Of a DNA stretch of 64,000 bases, positions 43,381-54,750 are shown in pieces; within the stretch, counting starts at the first letter, position 1, and each line of letters starts with the position of its first letter. The stretch comes from Turnera subulata. Its lineage: Eukaryota; Streptophyta; Magnoliopsida; Malpighiales; Passifloraceae. The notes beneath the pieces are model-generated. The model saw nothing but the letters and a program-made list of their open reading frames with translations. It was not told the DNA's origin and made no database searches. The position numbers were made by a program, and so were the translations under genes. Location of the stretch: NCBI GenBank assembly GCA_028386065.3, contig JAKUCV010000186.1, positions 1 to 64,000 on the forward strand. The letters are read 5' to 3'.

Positions 43381-43807
43381 GCTAGCATGGTGAGAGATCC
43401 CGAGTTTTAATGCTACACATGTTTTTGCATCAATATGACTAATTGGCCTGAATAATTACGTTCTTATTTTAACAATTGGAAATTAGGACGACAAATGTAT
43501 CCTTACTAATCGGGGATATCTGTTACTTACTTTCCTATACAATGGAAGGCAATTTATAATGGCTATAAGGTATTTTCTATAGTAACAAAGCGCATTCTTT
43601 GTTATTAGTAGTACTAAGCAGTTTTTAAATTGGTTTGAGGACGGCTGCCACTAAACAAGAAATAAACAGAAATAATAATTAAATCCCTACATAGTAAATC
43701 TGCAGGCTATAAATGTTTTTGTTAAAGAATCTTTGATTTTACCAACTTCCAATTATAAATTTAGTGCATCATTTCTTTAACCAAAAGATGGAATAATTAT
43801 ACATTAG

Positions 43808-43990
43808 AAAAGGGACTGAAATAACCATTCATTATTATGTTTTAAATTAATTATATTCCACAAATAACTTTTATAGAAGGGTCATTTTAGTTTATAGAAA
43901 AATAATTCTCGTTAATTGTGAAATTTTATTTCTTTTATTGATGACTTATCATATATCCCTAAAACAGGAGATAGAAAAACCCGAAGAAAA
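43808..43990. other. B-specific insertion of about 180 bp, unclassified
   Basis: Copy A reads straight from TACTTCAGAAAAAATGG; copy B has extra AT-rich sequence between AGAAAA copies. No inverted ends are clear. Confidence 0.5.
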
Positions 43991-44269
43991 AATATGATGT
44001 TGGCTAGAGATAATATATAATCCTAATCCAGGGTGGGGCAACAGCTTTGCAACTTGCATATGAGGATGCAATAATGCAGTCAGTCTGGTTTATCTGCTCT
44101 CCACCACAGGATATAGGCAGGGAATATCGCTTCACAAGGAAAGAAAAACCCTAGTATGGCAATGTGACTATCCCAGCAACACTTCAGGCAACCTATCTCC
44201 ACAAGATACACATCCCATACAAGAGTTTTTTGCCATATACATTTCACACTATTCTAATCCAAGACAAAA

Positions 44270-44500
44270 GAATAATAATGGAAGAAGGCCAACAGAATGG
44301 GCTGATGCTTCATAAGGCCAGTAGTTACTCAAAATAGGAAACATCGTTATAGGGACTTACCAATACCACACTAATAACAAAAAAGAACCGTATAGAAATG
44401 TGTTTAAGGAAAAGTAATCCAACATTTGTAATATATATCCTATTTCTTGGATTAATTCCAATTGTTTTTTTTTCCTTTCAATAAATAATTTCTTTAAGAG
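44270..44500. other. End of duplication and AT-rich junction; nothing recognised
   Basis: Similarity to copy A stops at about 44265 (11205 in A). The following bases show no gene. Confidence 0.5.
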
Positions 44501-46300
44501 ACAGAAAAAATTGAAACAAATGGAAACATTAATTCTGAAAAATCAGAGCTAATTATAGGCTACAAGGAATGTTTTATGGGCTGGTTGTTTCTGGAAGATC
44601 CACGCTTCATTAATTTTAACACCAAACATACTTTTGGCCCAAGATTAAGTTATCTAACTAACATTGGCTTAAAATATACTTAAAGGTCCAAATTAATTAA
44701 AGTACCACATTTCACTAATCTAAGCTCCAATACATCTCTAGCCTAGGTTAAGTCATCTAATTAACCTTGGTTTTAAGACATATGAAGGTTTAAACTAATC
44801 AAATGTGAGTGGTCCAAATTTGAGTGTTTACAGCACCTTCTTGTGAGGACTCAGATTAAGAGTTACTTAATCCCCTCACTCTCTTCCTACACCTTCTTAT
44901 TAAGGTCAATCTAACATCAATAGAGTTTCCACCCTAATTTTATTAAGGAAAAAATTCAGGGAAAAAACTTCCATCAACCTTTTAAGGCAACAAGTCATAA
45001 CGAACCAGAGATGTTGGATTCGGGGGTTTGTCACAGATGGGAAGGTGTTAGGCACCCGTCCATGTTGGGCGAAATCAGGTGCAATTGAAGATCAAAGTAT
45101 GCCTTATGCAACAACAACACAACAACAAAAATAAAACGAAAACAAAAAAAAAAAGAAAATAAACACATAATTGAGCTTGAGATTCTACCACTAGAATCCA
45201 CCTACGTACTCCGGAGACCGGATTCAAAGCTCGCGTAGTTCTTACATGGAATCACAACACAACGCAACATAGCAACATAAAATCAACACCACAACAACAA
45301 CAACAGAAAAAAAAAGAAAACACACAATTCGGCTTGTATCTCATTGGCAACTTGAGACTACCTACGTACCCGTGTGACCGGGGTCAAAGCCACGTAATTG
45401 TAACATGGCTTCACATAATAATCAAAGCATCATCAACATCAACAACATAGTAACACATCACTGCAGCAATCAGAGATAAAAAAAAATAAAGTTTAATGTT
45501 ACTTCTTCAAGCCCTCCTCTAGCTCCTATGCGTTTACCACTCCTCGACAGAATCTTTGCCCGACTTCAAGTAGTAATTCGATACAAAAGGAGGCTGAATT
45601 AGCATCTGGAATCAACAGCAAACTAATAGATCTCTCTCTTAGCTTTCCGCAGACACCAAGAACGTAGCAATCCGACATCTAAAGCTCCATATATTGCAAT
45701 TTTACCAAGACTGCACAGAGAGGAATTCTCCTCTCGGGAATCACACTTTCTCTCCAACGATTTGCTCTGTTTGGCCTCTTTCTTGCTCCTCTCTTGCTCT
45801 CCTCTCACTACTGACTTGTTTCTACTCCTCTCCGTAAGATTTCTCCAGAATATCTGCTCCTAAAAAGGTTTCCAACCCTAAAGAAGAAGAGTTTTTCTTA
45901 GGTTTCCAACCTATAGTGTGTAGAAGAATAATTCCAATGTGTATCTCAATTGTATGTAGTAGGGAGTCTATTTATAGTGTTCAGGGGACCAGGAATCATC
46001 CTAATAATCCAAAGATCGAGAATGAATCCCAAAATCTAACGGTTAAGGGTTAGGATTAAGAAAAAGAGGAAAAAAGAACATTCTGGAACACTTGACCGCC
46101 ACAGCCTTGGCGGACATGTCGGGACGACTGATAGGGCGTGGCAGTCATCTCTCCTTGACCGCTGATCGTGGCAGTCATGTCATCATGACTTCCGCTGACT
46201 GGGCAATTTTTCCTTTTTGTGACTTTTTCTCTTCAAATCCGATTCCTAGTTGGTTTCTACGCCCTTTAGAATATTCCCTAACTCAGAAACACTCCAAACT
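44500..46300 (-). mobile_element. Ogre/Tat-like LTR remnants, two ends abutting
   Basis: The minus strand from about 46300 to 44842 parallels the LTRs at 55265-56719 and 57862-59321: shared GGGAAGGTGTTAGGCACC (plus 45040), AATTTTATTAAGG, the CTACGTAC-CCG phrases, GGCGGTCAT-type repeats and a TATA box. At 44831 a second LTR-like start, TGTAAACACTCAAATTTGG, runs left on the minus strand, cf. TGTGAACACCCAAATTTGAC in the intact LTRs. Only about 10 bp separate the two. No gag or pol is seen. Confidence 0.6.
45969..45976 (-). promoter_or_regulatory. LTR TATA box
   Basis: TATAAATA on the minus strand, in the same context (ACACTATAAATAG) as 58570-58577 in the right-hand LTR. Confidence 0.55.
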
Positions 46301-46852
46301 TGTATCCCACTCCACTGCTTTTCCTATTTATCAATTCGACATCAAATTATGCCTCTTTTCTATTCAAATTACCATAAGAACACAAAATAGGCAAAAGATA
46401 AATTTAATCCTCATTGGACGTATTCAATGTTTTCATCGGCATGGCAATCAAAGAGTCTACTATCAGGTCGGTTGCCGTGTTTCCATCTTTGAGTGGGGAT
46501 TTTTCCAACACCGACATCTTCTCAAATACGTCAGCAACTACTAGGACATATATGTTAATTACACACGAAATATTAGTTTCTTGAATTTACGTTTTCACGC
46601 TACTTTTGTTATATGTTACTATATCATTTTTTATTTTGGCCTACTATATGTTAATTACACAGTCACGAAATATTCTTCTAACTTATTTACTGCTAGTGGC
46701 GAAGCTAGACAAAATTTTTAGAGAGGGGCAATATAATTTTTATCTATAATAATAAAGACTTATGTGAAAAAATAAAATTTAAGAGGAGCCAAAATATAAA
46801 TTGTTATAAGAATTAAGACCTATATGGAAAAAATAAAATTTCAGGGGCTATG

Positions 46853-47245
46853 TGTCACGGGATGGGCCCAGAAGGCACACCGAAAGCCCATGAGCCCGGA
46901 ATGTGTGCGAGGTGGTTGGGCTTATCATATTTAAATTTGAAGTGCCATTCAAATTTAAATAAAGATAGGTGCTTGTTCGAATTTAAGTTAGTTTGAATAT
47001 TAGGTATGATTTAAATTAGTTTGAATTCAAATGGGATGGATAAGATATAAATTGTGCATGACATAGAAGGAGAAAAGTATGGAAGTGTATTGTATTCTTT
47101 CACCATTAATATAATACAAAAGCTTCTCCCAATTCCTTTCTCTCTTCTCTATTCATTCTCTCCATAGTTGTGTTTTTAGGTTGATCAAGTTAAGGCTTAA
47201 ACCGCACGGGCATCTTCCGCAGCCCTAAACTCTGTGCCCGTGACA
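46853..47245 (+). repeat. 5' LTR of the gag-protease element
   Basis: 393 bp; it lacks the block of about 32 bp containing CCTATAAATAG that is present in the 3' LTR. Confidence 0.88.
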
Positions 47246-47849
47246 GTTGGTAGCGGAGCTTTGTAAGATCCTTTGTGAAAAATCATAGCCCTTCACTGCT
47301 GGAGTTGGAGGGGGGATTGAAGCTTTGGTATCTTGTTGGCTGGTAGGGGAATCAAGAACAACAAGAACAGAATGGAGGCAGAGCTTGCAATTGCCAAGAG
47401 GAATTTTTATTCCAGGTTTGATCATTCATTTGTTAGAGGTGTTGGCTTGGATTGGGAAAATTGTGTTTTTGGTAGTTGGAGTTTTTGCATTGCCAAGTGT
47501 GTTGCTTGATCTTGTTGGTTGGAATTGACTTGCCTGAAATCTGTTTATTTTAATTTCCTTGTAAAAGCAAGTTTTGCTACTGTATTTATGGGAAATACAT
47601 ATAATATTTGCTTGAAAGGGGTTGCTGGAAATTGAGATAATTAGATTATTGTGGAGATTTCTATTATAAGCACTTTGTTGGAGAGTTTGTAGAGTTTGTT
47701 GAGTAGGTATTTGCTTTACCAAAATTTACTTGAAGGGGGGTTACTTTGGTGTTGTGGGTTGCACAGCTCTCTTGGTGGGAGTTGTGTATTTTCCTTGTGT
47801 TCATATTGGGCAGGGAAATTGGCATCATAACCTTGGTGATTTGGTAAAG

Positions 47850-48902
47850 ATGGTTGGGACAACCAGTGGAGAAAAAGGCATCCTTGGTGGGCTTCTAGAC
47901 AAGCTTAAAGATCGTATCTCTAACTGTGAAGCTAGCAACGAGGGCATGACGGATGAGGTACAAGCACTCAGGTCGCAGTTCACAGAGGTCGATGGTGGTT
48001 TCAGTAGAGAATTGGCAGAGATAGTTGACGAGCTTGTAGAATTAAGGTCCATGCGTGATGATTTGAAGCTATGTAAGAGGCAACTTGCCATGATGGAAGG
48101 AGGTGTGACACTTCAACAGCAACAGGTGCTACCGAAGATCGATATTCCAAAGCCGAAGGAGTACGATAGGACAAGGACAACAAAGACAGTGGATGTCTTT
48201 CTATTTAGCTGTGAAGAGTATTTTGATGGCTTAAATATCACAGATGACTAGCAGAAGGTGAAGATCACGGGGAGATACTTTACTGATTCTATAATGTTAT
48301 GGTGGTGACGGATACACACTACTGGAGAGGGGTGCAAGGATTGGACCTGGGATCAGTTCAGGCAACAACTGAAGGACCAATTCTATCCGGAGTATGCTGA
48401 GAATGAGGCGCGTGACAGGTTGCGAGCATTGAAGCACGATGGTAAAATTAAAAAGTACGTCAACGAGTTTCAGGAGCTGGCTTTCGAAATCCTTTCAATG
48501 ACTAAATAAGAGGGATATGGTGCATTCATAGGTGGAGTTCAGAGGTGGGCAAGAACCAAGGTCGATGATCGACATGCAAGGACACTAAAAGATGCAATCC
48601 GGATCGCTGAATCATTGACGAAGTATGGCAAGGAGTCCAATCCCAGTTCTTTGGAGGAGTGCACGAGTGGGAGTGAGGATGAAGCCATAATTTTTGCACC
48701 GAAGAAAAAAGACAAGAAATCCAAGTGGGACAAGTCTAACGGTGGCAAAACTAGGGAGATGGAATGCTACTTGTGCAAGGGAGCTCACAAAGTCTACGAC
48801 TGCCCATACAGAAACAAGGTTAGTGCAATCTTGAAAGAGTCGGCAGGGATTCCTCGGGGGAGGAAAATGTCGAAGAGAAGCAAGTCAGGATGGGGTCGTT
48901 AA
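47850..48902 (+). pseudogene. Gypsy gag with zinc knuckle, broken by stops
   Basis: Frame starts MVGTTSGEKGILGGLLDKLK with a coiled-coil-like N-terminus, then VDVFLFSCEEYFDGLNI, WDQFRQQLKDQFYPEYAENE, LRALKHDGKIKKYVNEF: the retrotrans_gag core. In-frame stops occur near 48249, 48307 and 48507. A knuckle-like CYLCKGAHKVYDC (about 48767) has CX2CX3HX4C spacing, one residue short of the usual CX2CX4HX4C. An ATG at 47730 in the same frame is possible but precedes an unrelated hydrophobic stretch. Confidence 0.75.
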
Positions 48903-49684
48903 GGATCTTGAATGCAGTCCAAGTTAATAGACTAATGCCAAAGAATGGACGCATGTTTACTACAGTGCAGATTGGGGAGCATGAGATTGATGCTTTGATT
49001 GATATTGGTGCTACTCACAAATTTCTTGCAGGTGATAAAGCAAAGAAGCTGGGCATCACAATTACCAAGGAGTTGAGCACAATGAAAGCAGTCAATACAG
49101 TTGCACAACCTATCCTAGGCATGGCACAAGGTGTAGAGATTAACTTGGGGGATTGGCGAGGCAAGATCGAGTTGACCGTAGTTCCACTTGACGACTATCC
49201 CATGATATTAGGGATGGAGTTTTTCGAGAAGACAAATGTGTCTACTCTCATGGGTGCTAGCCAGATTCACATGCCAAGAGACACGAGTACTTGTGTGGTG
49301 CAAACTAGGCGAGAGGGCAGGAAGCCGAGAAAGAAACTTTCTGCAGTCCAGTTGGTGCAAAAAGATCACACAGAGGTACAAGAGGTGAGTAGGCAAGCAA
49401 TGGAAGCAGCGGTGGCACCATGTGTTGTGGCACAGTTGGCAGGGGTGGCAGAAGCCACAAAACCCTTGAAGGTTGATTTCTTAGAGGAGATCAAGCTTGG
49501 AGGTGCTTCACCAACGGCAGGTCTAGAAAGTGAAGACAAGAAGAAAAGTTCTTCACAAGGAGACTGTGATGGCTATGGTGGTGGAGACCGTGTGGAAGCA
49601 CAAGGTTACAAGAAGAGTGACCAAGGTGCATGTTCGTGTGCAGTGGAATGGCAACCAGAGGTGGCCAAGTCAAAAGAAGTTTGA
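48890..49684 (+). pseudogene. Gypsy aspartic protease with altered active site
   Basis: A 264-codon open frame overlaps gag in another phase. FTTVQIGEHEIDALIDIGATHKFL corresponds to the protease N-terminal half; the usual D-T/S-G-A triad reads D-I-G-A, losing the hydroxyl residue next to the catalytic Asp. YPMILGMEFFEK matches the C-terminal flap region. RT would normally follow; instead there are Lys/Val/Glu-rich sequence, a stop at 49682, and the right LTR 220 bp later. Confidence 0.75.
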
Positions 49685-49908
49685 AAGTCTAAGAGATGGC
49701 GAATTCCAAGTACTTCAAAGAAGATTGTGGCGCACAGGAAGGTCATTCATTGGCATGGACAAGGAGCTCGATTACTCAGTCCTTTGCAATGGAAGGAGTG
49801 TCCAAAGGCAGGGAGGAAGTTTGTGCATTAGACTAAGCAATTCAGAGAGCGAGTTGTAGTGCATCATTGGATTGCAACAAGGACGTTGCAAGAATAGGTG
49901 GTGGAGAA

Positions 49909-50333
49909 TGTCACGGGATGGGCCCCGAAGGCACACCAGAAGCCCATGAGCCCGGGATGTGTGCGAGGTGGTTGGGCTTATTATATTTAAATTTCAAGTG
50001 GCCATTCAAATTTAAATAAAGATAGGTGCTTGTTTGAATTTTAGTTAGTTTGAATATTAGGTATGATTTAAATTAGTTTGAATTCAAAAGGGGTGGATAA
50101 GATATAAAGGGTTTGAACTCTTATGTGTAGCCTATAAATAGTGCATGACATAGGAGGAAAAAAGTGTGGGAGTGTATTGTATTCTTTCACCATTAATATA
50201 ATACACAAAGCTTCTCCCAATTCCTTTCTCTCTTCTCTATTCATTCTCTCTATAGTTGTGTTTTTAGGTTGATCAAGCTGAGGCTTGAACCGCACGGGCA
50301 TCTTCCGCAACCCTAAACTATGTGCCCGTGACA
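49909..50333 (+). repeat. 3' LTR of the gag-protease element, with TATA box
   Basis: 425 bp. Contains CCTATAAATAG near 50132-50142, a plausible promoter missing from the 5' LTR. Confidence 0.88.
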
Positions 50334-51561
50334 TATGGCCCCTCAGGCCCCTGGGCCACCGCCATTGTTTACTGCTATGCTCTCTCTAATTGCTTATAGT
50401 GAATGTGTGCAGATAAAAATAAATGGACGAACTATGAGATTAACTCTACCAAATTGATAACAATTTTGTAAAGCCTAGAAACTGTAAGCAATAATGAGAG
50501 CGATCAAATAAAGATGGTTGAATCAGTTTTACCAGGTAGCGAGCAATCCTCATGAACATGGCAATTGATTAAATTTTCCCCTACTAATATGGAGAAGTTC
50601 CCGTTATAGATAGTTTATCCTCCCTAAATTCCAATCGCAAATGATGATATGAAATTTAATTGTAAAACAAAAATACCAAGTAATCTATTATATATATGTA
50701 AAGTTGTTTCCCTCACCAGGTTTTGACACATAAGATTTTTAAGGTCTTGATTTATTGCCATGTGGAGGCTTTGGAGTCTTCCTTTATTGCCATGTGGAGA
50801 GGTTGTAGGTGTAGTTTGATTGGCCATAATGACAGACATAATTATCCTAGAATAACCTGATCTTAATTATACTATTTTAAAAAGAATTCCAGTCGCACCC
50901 AAATTGTTCAAAAGAAAATTCACACGCAGAGATTGGTATATATATATTTTGTGATTTACTCTATTATTGTTATCTGATAAGAATTATATTACTTAGATTG
51001 ATAAACTTTATAACTGATAAGATAATATTGTTATTCAAAACTAAACTCTTCAAATATTCTATCATCTCTCTTTAAATACTGATACAGCCTCTGCTTTTGT
51101 ATGTGAAAAAATAGTCTTTGTATGTGATACTCTCTGTGTGTGTGATAAAGTTTCTCTATCATTCACTCTTTTTCTTTAATCTTTTTTTTTTATTTTGTTT
51201 CTATTTGCATATGTACGAATGTTGATATAGTATTAAAGTTATTTTATCTCTCATAATTAAGCATCCTATTTGTTTTTATATTATTTTTATTTTTCCAATC
51301 TATTTTAATCATTTCTATACTTTTTTGTTTCCTAGAGTAACCTGATCTTAATTATACTATTTAAAAAAAAAATTCCAGTCACACCCAAATTGTTCAAAAG
51401 AAAATTCACACGTAGAGATTGGTATATATATTATGTGATTTACTCTATTATTGTTTTCTGATAAGAATTATATTACTTAGAATGATAAACTTTATAGCTG
51501 ATAAGTTAATATTGTTATTCAAAACTAACCTCTTCAAAAATTCTATCATCTCTCTTTAAAT

Positions 51562-53149
51562 GGGTCAATCATATTTTTGATCCTTGTGTTTGCCGCTTTG
51601 AACATTTTTCATCCTTGTATTCCAAAAATGACATTTCTCATCCTCGTATTTATTTTTGGGAACAATTTTCATTATCCGCCGATTTTCCCACCCGAAAATG
51701 CTGACGTGTCACTATTTTTTTGACACATCAGTAAAGTGGGTCTCATCATAAAAACGGGTCAATCATATTTTTCATCCTTGTGTTTATCGATTTGGGCATT
51801 TTTCATCCCTATGTTACAAAACGGACGTTTTTCATCCTTGTGTTTATTTTTCGGGACATTTTTTATTTTCCCCCCGACTTTTCGAAAAGGAAATGCTGAC
51901 GTGTCACTTTTTTAACTGACACATCAGCTATATGGGCCCACATTAAACAAAAAGCGCCCAACCCGAATCACACCACCCGACCCGTTTTCGCCCACGGGTT
52001 TTACTCGTTTCCCAGTTAGCCAATTGCTGAAACAACACTAAAAATAATCCCAATGTGTTTGCTCGCCACTCACCCAGTCCGGGTCCTTGCAGCGGCGGCG
52101 GTTGGATGTGCAGGTGACGGCAGCGGCGGCAGTTGGATGTGCAGGTGACGGCAGTGTCTGAATGTGCAGGACACCATCGACGACGACGCCTTGGTCGCGA
52201 TCTCGATCCGCTGCGGCAACCTCGCCCGCCTCAAGCTACCGTGCGGTGACCGACCATGGCGTGGATGCCTTCGCCTGCAACTGCTCGAGCCTCACCAAGC
52301 TCTCGCTCGCCTCCTGCGCTTACGACGCTGAGGGCCTCAACGCGATTCTGAGCCACTGCACCAGCCTCCAAGAGCTGACGGTTAAGCGGCTCAGGGGACT
52401 CCCCGCCACCTCCCTCCCCTCTTCGACACTCTCAAGTCTTCTTCATCCTCCTCCTCCTCCTCTTTCCCTCCCTCCTCCGATCCAAATCGCACAACCTCCG
52501 CCTCCACAAGCTCCACTCCTCCGCCCCCCGTCGATCCCGTCCTTTCCGTCTCCAAGGCCGTCAAGGAAGAAGAAGAAGTGTGGGGGATGGGTGTGGCCAA
52601 CACGGTGACGTCTTGGCTGGTTAAGGGAGTGTGTTGTTTTTTTGTTATTATTTTTTTCTAGGATTGGGTAATTTTGGGGGTGTTTTAGTAATTAACAAAT
52701 TGAGAAACGGAAAAAAACCGTGGGCAAAAACGGGTCGGGCGGGTGCTAATGGGTAGGGCATTTCGGGTTCTAAGTACGCCCCATTTTGTTGATGTGTCAA
52801 AAAAAAGTGACACTTTAGCATTTTTTTTTCGAAAAATCGTCGGATAAAGAAAATTGTTCCCAAAAATAAACACGAGGATGGAAAATGTCCTTTTTGCAAC
52901 ACAAGGATGAAAAATGTTCAAAGCAATAAACACAAGGATGAAAAATATGATTGACCCGTTTATGGTAGGACCCACTTTGCTGATGTGTCAAAAAAATAGT
53001 GACACGTCAGCATTTTTGGGTGGGAAAATCGGCGGATAATGAAAATTGTTCCCAAAAATAAACACGAGGACGAAAAATGTCCTTTTCGCAACACAAGGAT
53101 GAAAAATGTTCAAAACGGCAAACACAGGGATCAAAAATATGATTGACCC
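51562..53149. mobile_element. Pack-MULE with tandem long terminal inverted repeats
   Basis: Ends GGGTCAATC and GATTGACCC with a 10-bp duplication CTCTTTAAAT (51552-51561, 53150-53159), in the Mutator-like range. Each end holds two consecutive TIR copies of about 190 bp: left starts at 51562 and about 51756, right ends at about 52964 and 53149. All contain ATATTTTT-ATCCTTGTGTTT and TGACACATCAG. The GC-rich centre (about 51950-52630) carries host gene sequence; no transposase is present. Confidence 0.88.
52162..52608 (+). pseudogene. Captured F-box/LRR gene fragment (VFB/SKIP2-like)
   Basis: Residues 27-78 of the frame read AVTDHGVDAFACNCSSLTKL, then SLASCAYDAEGLNAILSHC and TSLQELTVKRLRGL, LRR repeats matching plant VFB/SKIP2-type F-box proteins. 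Just upstream in another frame (about 52172-52232) DDALVAISIRCGNLARLKL continues the same protein, so a frameshift near 52230 separates two LRR pieces. After RLRGL comes Pro/Ser-rich sequence, perhaps from a second source. No F-box is present. It could be transcribed from the element but is not a functional F-box protein. Confidence 0.75.
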
Positions 53150-53549
53150 CTCTTTAAATACAAATACAGTCTCTGTTTTTCTATGTGAAATAATAGTCTC
53201 TGTATGTGATACTCTCTGTGTGTGTGATACAGTTTCTCTATCATTCACTCATTTTCTTTAATCCCATTATTTTTTTTTCTTTTTGCATATGCACGAATGT
53301 TGATATAGTATTAAAGTTATTTTATCTCTCATAATTAAGCATCCTATTTGTTTTTATATTATCTTTATTCATCACGGCATCGTTACGCTTTGACATCTTT
53401 TGCATTGTTAATTTCTTATTGTCTTGCTTCAAGATTAGCCACTGCATCGTTGCGCATGGTTTTGTCATTTGCATCTCTCGCATGACATATTTCATTATTA
53501 TTTCCCTCGTGGAGTCAACTCTCAAGAAGCATTGTCACATTTGGCAACA

Positions 53550-54750
53550 TATCCTGGTGTGATTATTTCTCTTTTAAATTTGCGTGTTCTATTGCGTTGG
53601 TTCGTGCCTAAATTTTTAGACCCTCTCTTATCTATCAAATCCTAGATCTCGTGGCGAAGTTGGGCACAATAGTCTGTGGCATGTCCAGTCGCCTGATGTA
53701 ATGCACAAAATCTTTTAGGATCTCCTCCATAGGAGGCGCCGGGTCTTGGTACCAAAGGCTGTAACAAACCTTTTTCCACACATTTTTGCTGCATCTTCCC
53801 TAAGGACATAGGGAGAGGAGTGAATTCCCTCCTATTCAATTCAACTTGTAATGGGGATTGAGTGGCAACGTGGTTTACTTCAGCAGGCTTCTTTCCCGAA
53901 GGCGCGGTAAAACTCCTTCTGGAGGCATCCACAGGTACCTTAATTTTTCCCAAGCTAATAGCATCTTCTAGTTGTGTCCCTGCCCCAATAAGTGCTCTAA
54001 AGTTGGCATAATAATTGCCACCCATGCGATCATAGTAAATGGGCTGCAGGTTCTTGATTACCATCTGCACTTGATCTTCTTCAGTAGGTCTGTTCACCAT
54101 TAAGGATGCCTTATTACGCCATCTTGAGATATATACGGAGAATGTTTCATGGGCCTCTTGCTTAGTTGTTTCCAAGTCCTTTTTAGTCACATCCACCTCA
54201 GTATTATAGTTGTATTGCTTCAAGAATTCTTTACAAAGGTTTTCCCATTTGCTTATCTTGCTCTCGTCTAGGGTCATGCACCATCTCAATGCTCCTCCAA
54301 ATAATGTTCTTTAGAATAATTGAGTCATTAGTTCAGGCCCGATCCCCATAGGTTGGAGCATCCTCACATAGATCTTCAGGTGAGTTGTAGGGAACCCCAT
54401 TCCATCGAACTTCTCGATATCTGGCATTTTGAACTTCTCAGGTAGACGAGCCTTAGGGAACAAGGACAAACGATCCAAGTTCCAATCGTCTTCTTTCCTC
54501 TTCATGGTCTTCAAGTGATCCTCCAACCTCCTAAGTCTTTCCACATCCCTCTTTTGTTCTTGCACCACCGAATCGCTTTCTTAAACTATCACCACATTGG
54601 GCTTGCCCTCAGGTTTTGAATTTTCCCCCCATTACTCCCAAGGGACACCGTCTTCCCTTTCTTCAAAGCTTGGAGTGCGTCCATGACAGTCGGATCCATG
54701 AGGAGGTTCAAAACTTCTTCGGACACTTTGGCACTATTTTCCTCACTCAT
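53550..54750 (-). pseudogene. Ogre/Tat gag pseudogene
   Basis: ATG at 54750: MSEENSAKVSEEVLNLLMD. After a stop and frameshift come LPEKFKMPDIEKFDGMGFP and HLKIYVRMLQPMG (54470-54330), then KWENLCKEFLKQYNYN, ETFSVYISRWRNKASLM and MVIKNLQPIYYDRMG: the retrotrans_gag domain. It ends with FCALHQATGHATDYCAQL, the C-H-GH-C knuckle-like motif of Tat-lineage gag. Truncated at about 53550 where the tandem repeat region begins. Confidence 0.8.

Larger units (their letters stand above)
46853..50333 (+). mobile_element. Non-autonomous gypsy-type LTR element with gag and protease only (TR-GAG-like)
   Basis: LTRs at 46853-47245 and 49909-50333 begin TGTCACGGG and end CCCGTGACA, with TATG on both outer sides (46849-46852, 50334-50337). 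After the left LTR, TTGGTAGCGGAGC resembles the Met-tRNA primer site; before the right LTR is a purine-rich AGGTGGTGGAGAA. The 2.66-kb interior codes for gag and an aspartic protease but has no RT, RNase H or integrase. Confidence 0.85.
46694..50367. mobile_element. hAT-like remnant hosting the LTR element
   Basis: The pieces 46694-46852 and 50338-50367 are bounded by TTTACTGC duplications (46686-46693 and 50368-50375). Ends read TAGTGGCGAAGC and CGCCATTG, a degenerate inverted pair resembling the MITE at 40165. Without the LTR insertion it is about 190 bp. Confidence 0.6.
46545..50690 (+). other. Third, partial copy (C) of the MADS upstream segment, interrupted
   Basis: 46545-46695 and 50368-50690 together match about 5390-5880 of copy A (TTAATTACACAC, AATATTCTTCTA, then AATCAGTTTT-CCAGGTA, AGTTCCCGTTATAGATAG). 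Divergence is visibly greater than between A and B. The match stops before the MADS promoter. The gap is filled by a hAT-like remnant carrying an LTR element. Confidence 0.75.
50850..53370. repeat. Tandem duplication, unit about 483 bp, second unit interrupted by Pack-MULE
   Basis: Unit 1 (about 50850-51333) begins CCTAGAATAACCTGATC and ends TTTATATTATTTTTATT. Unit 2 begins at 51334 with AGTAACCTGATC, is interrupted at 51562-53149, and resumes at 53150 to about 53370. Units are roughly 93-95 percent alike by eye. The origin (LTR pair, satellite or segmental) is unclear. Confidence 0.75.

Noticed and set aside
47730..47849. Upstream hydrophobic extension of the gag frame
   Set aside because: Gag similarity starts at 47850; a transmembrane-like leader is not expected for gag.
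53322..53525. 67-codon Met/Lys-rich minus-strand frame
   Set aside because: AT-rich repeat junction; no similarity and no context.
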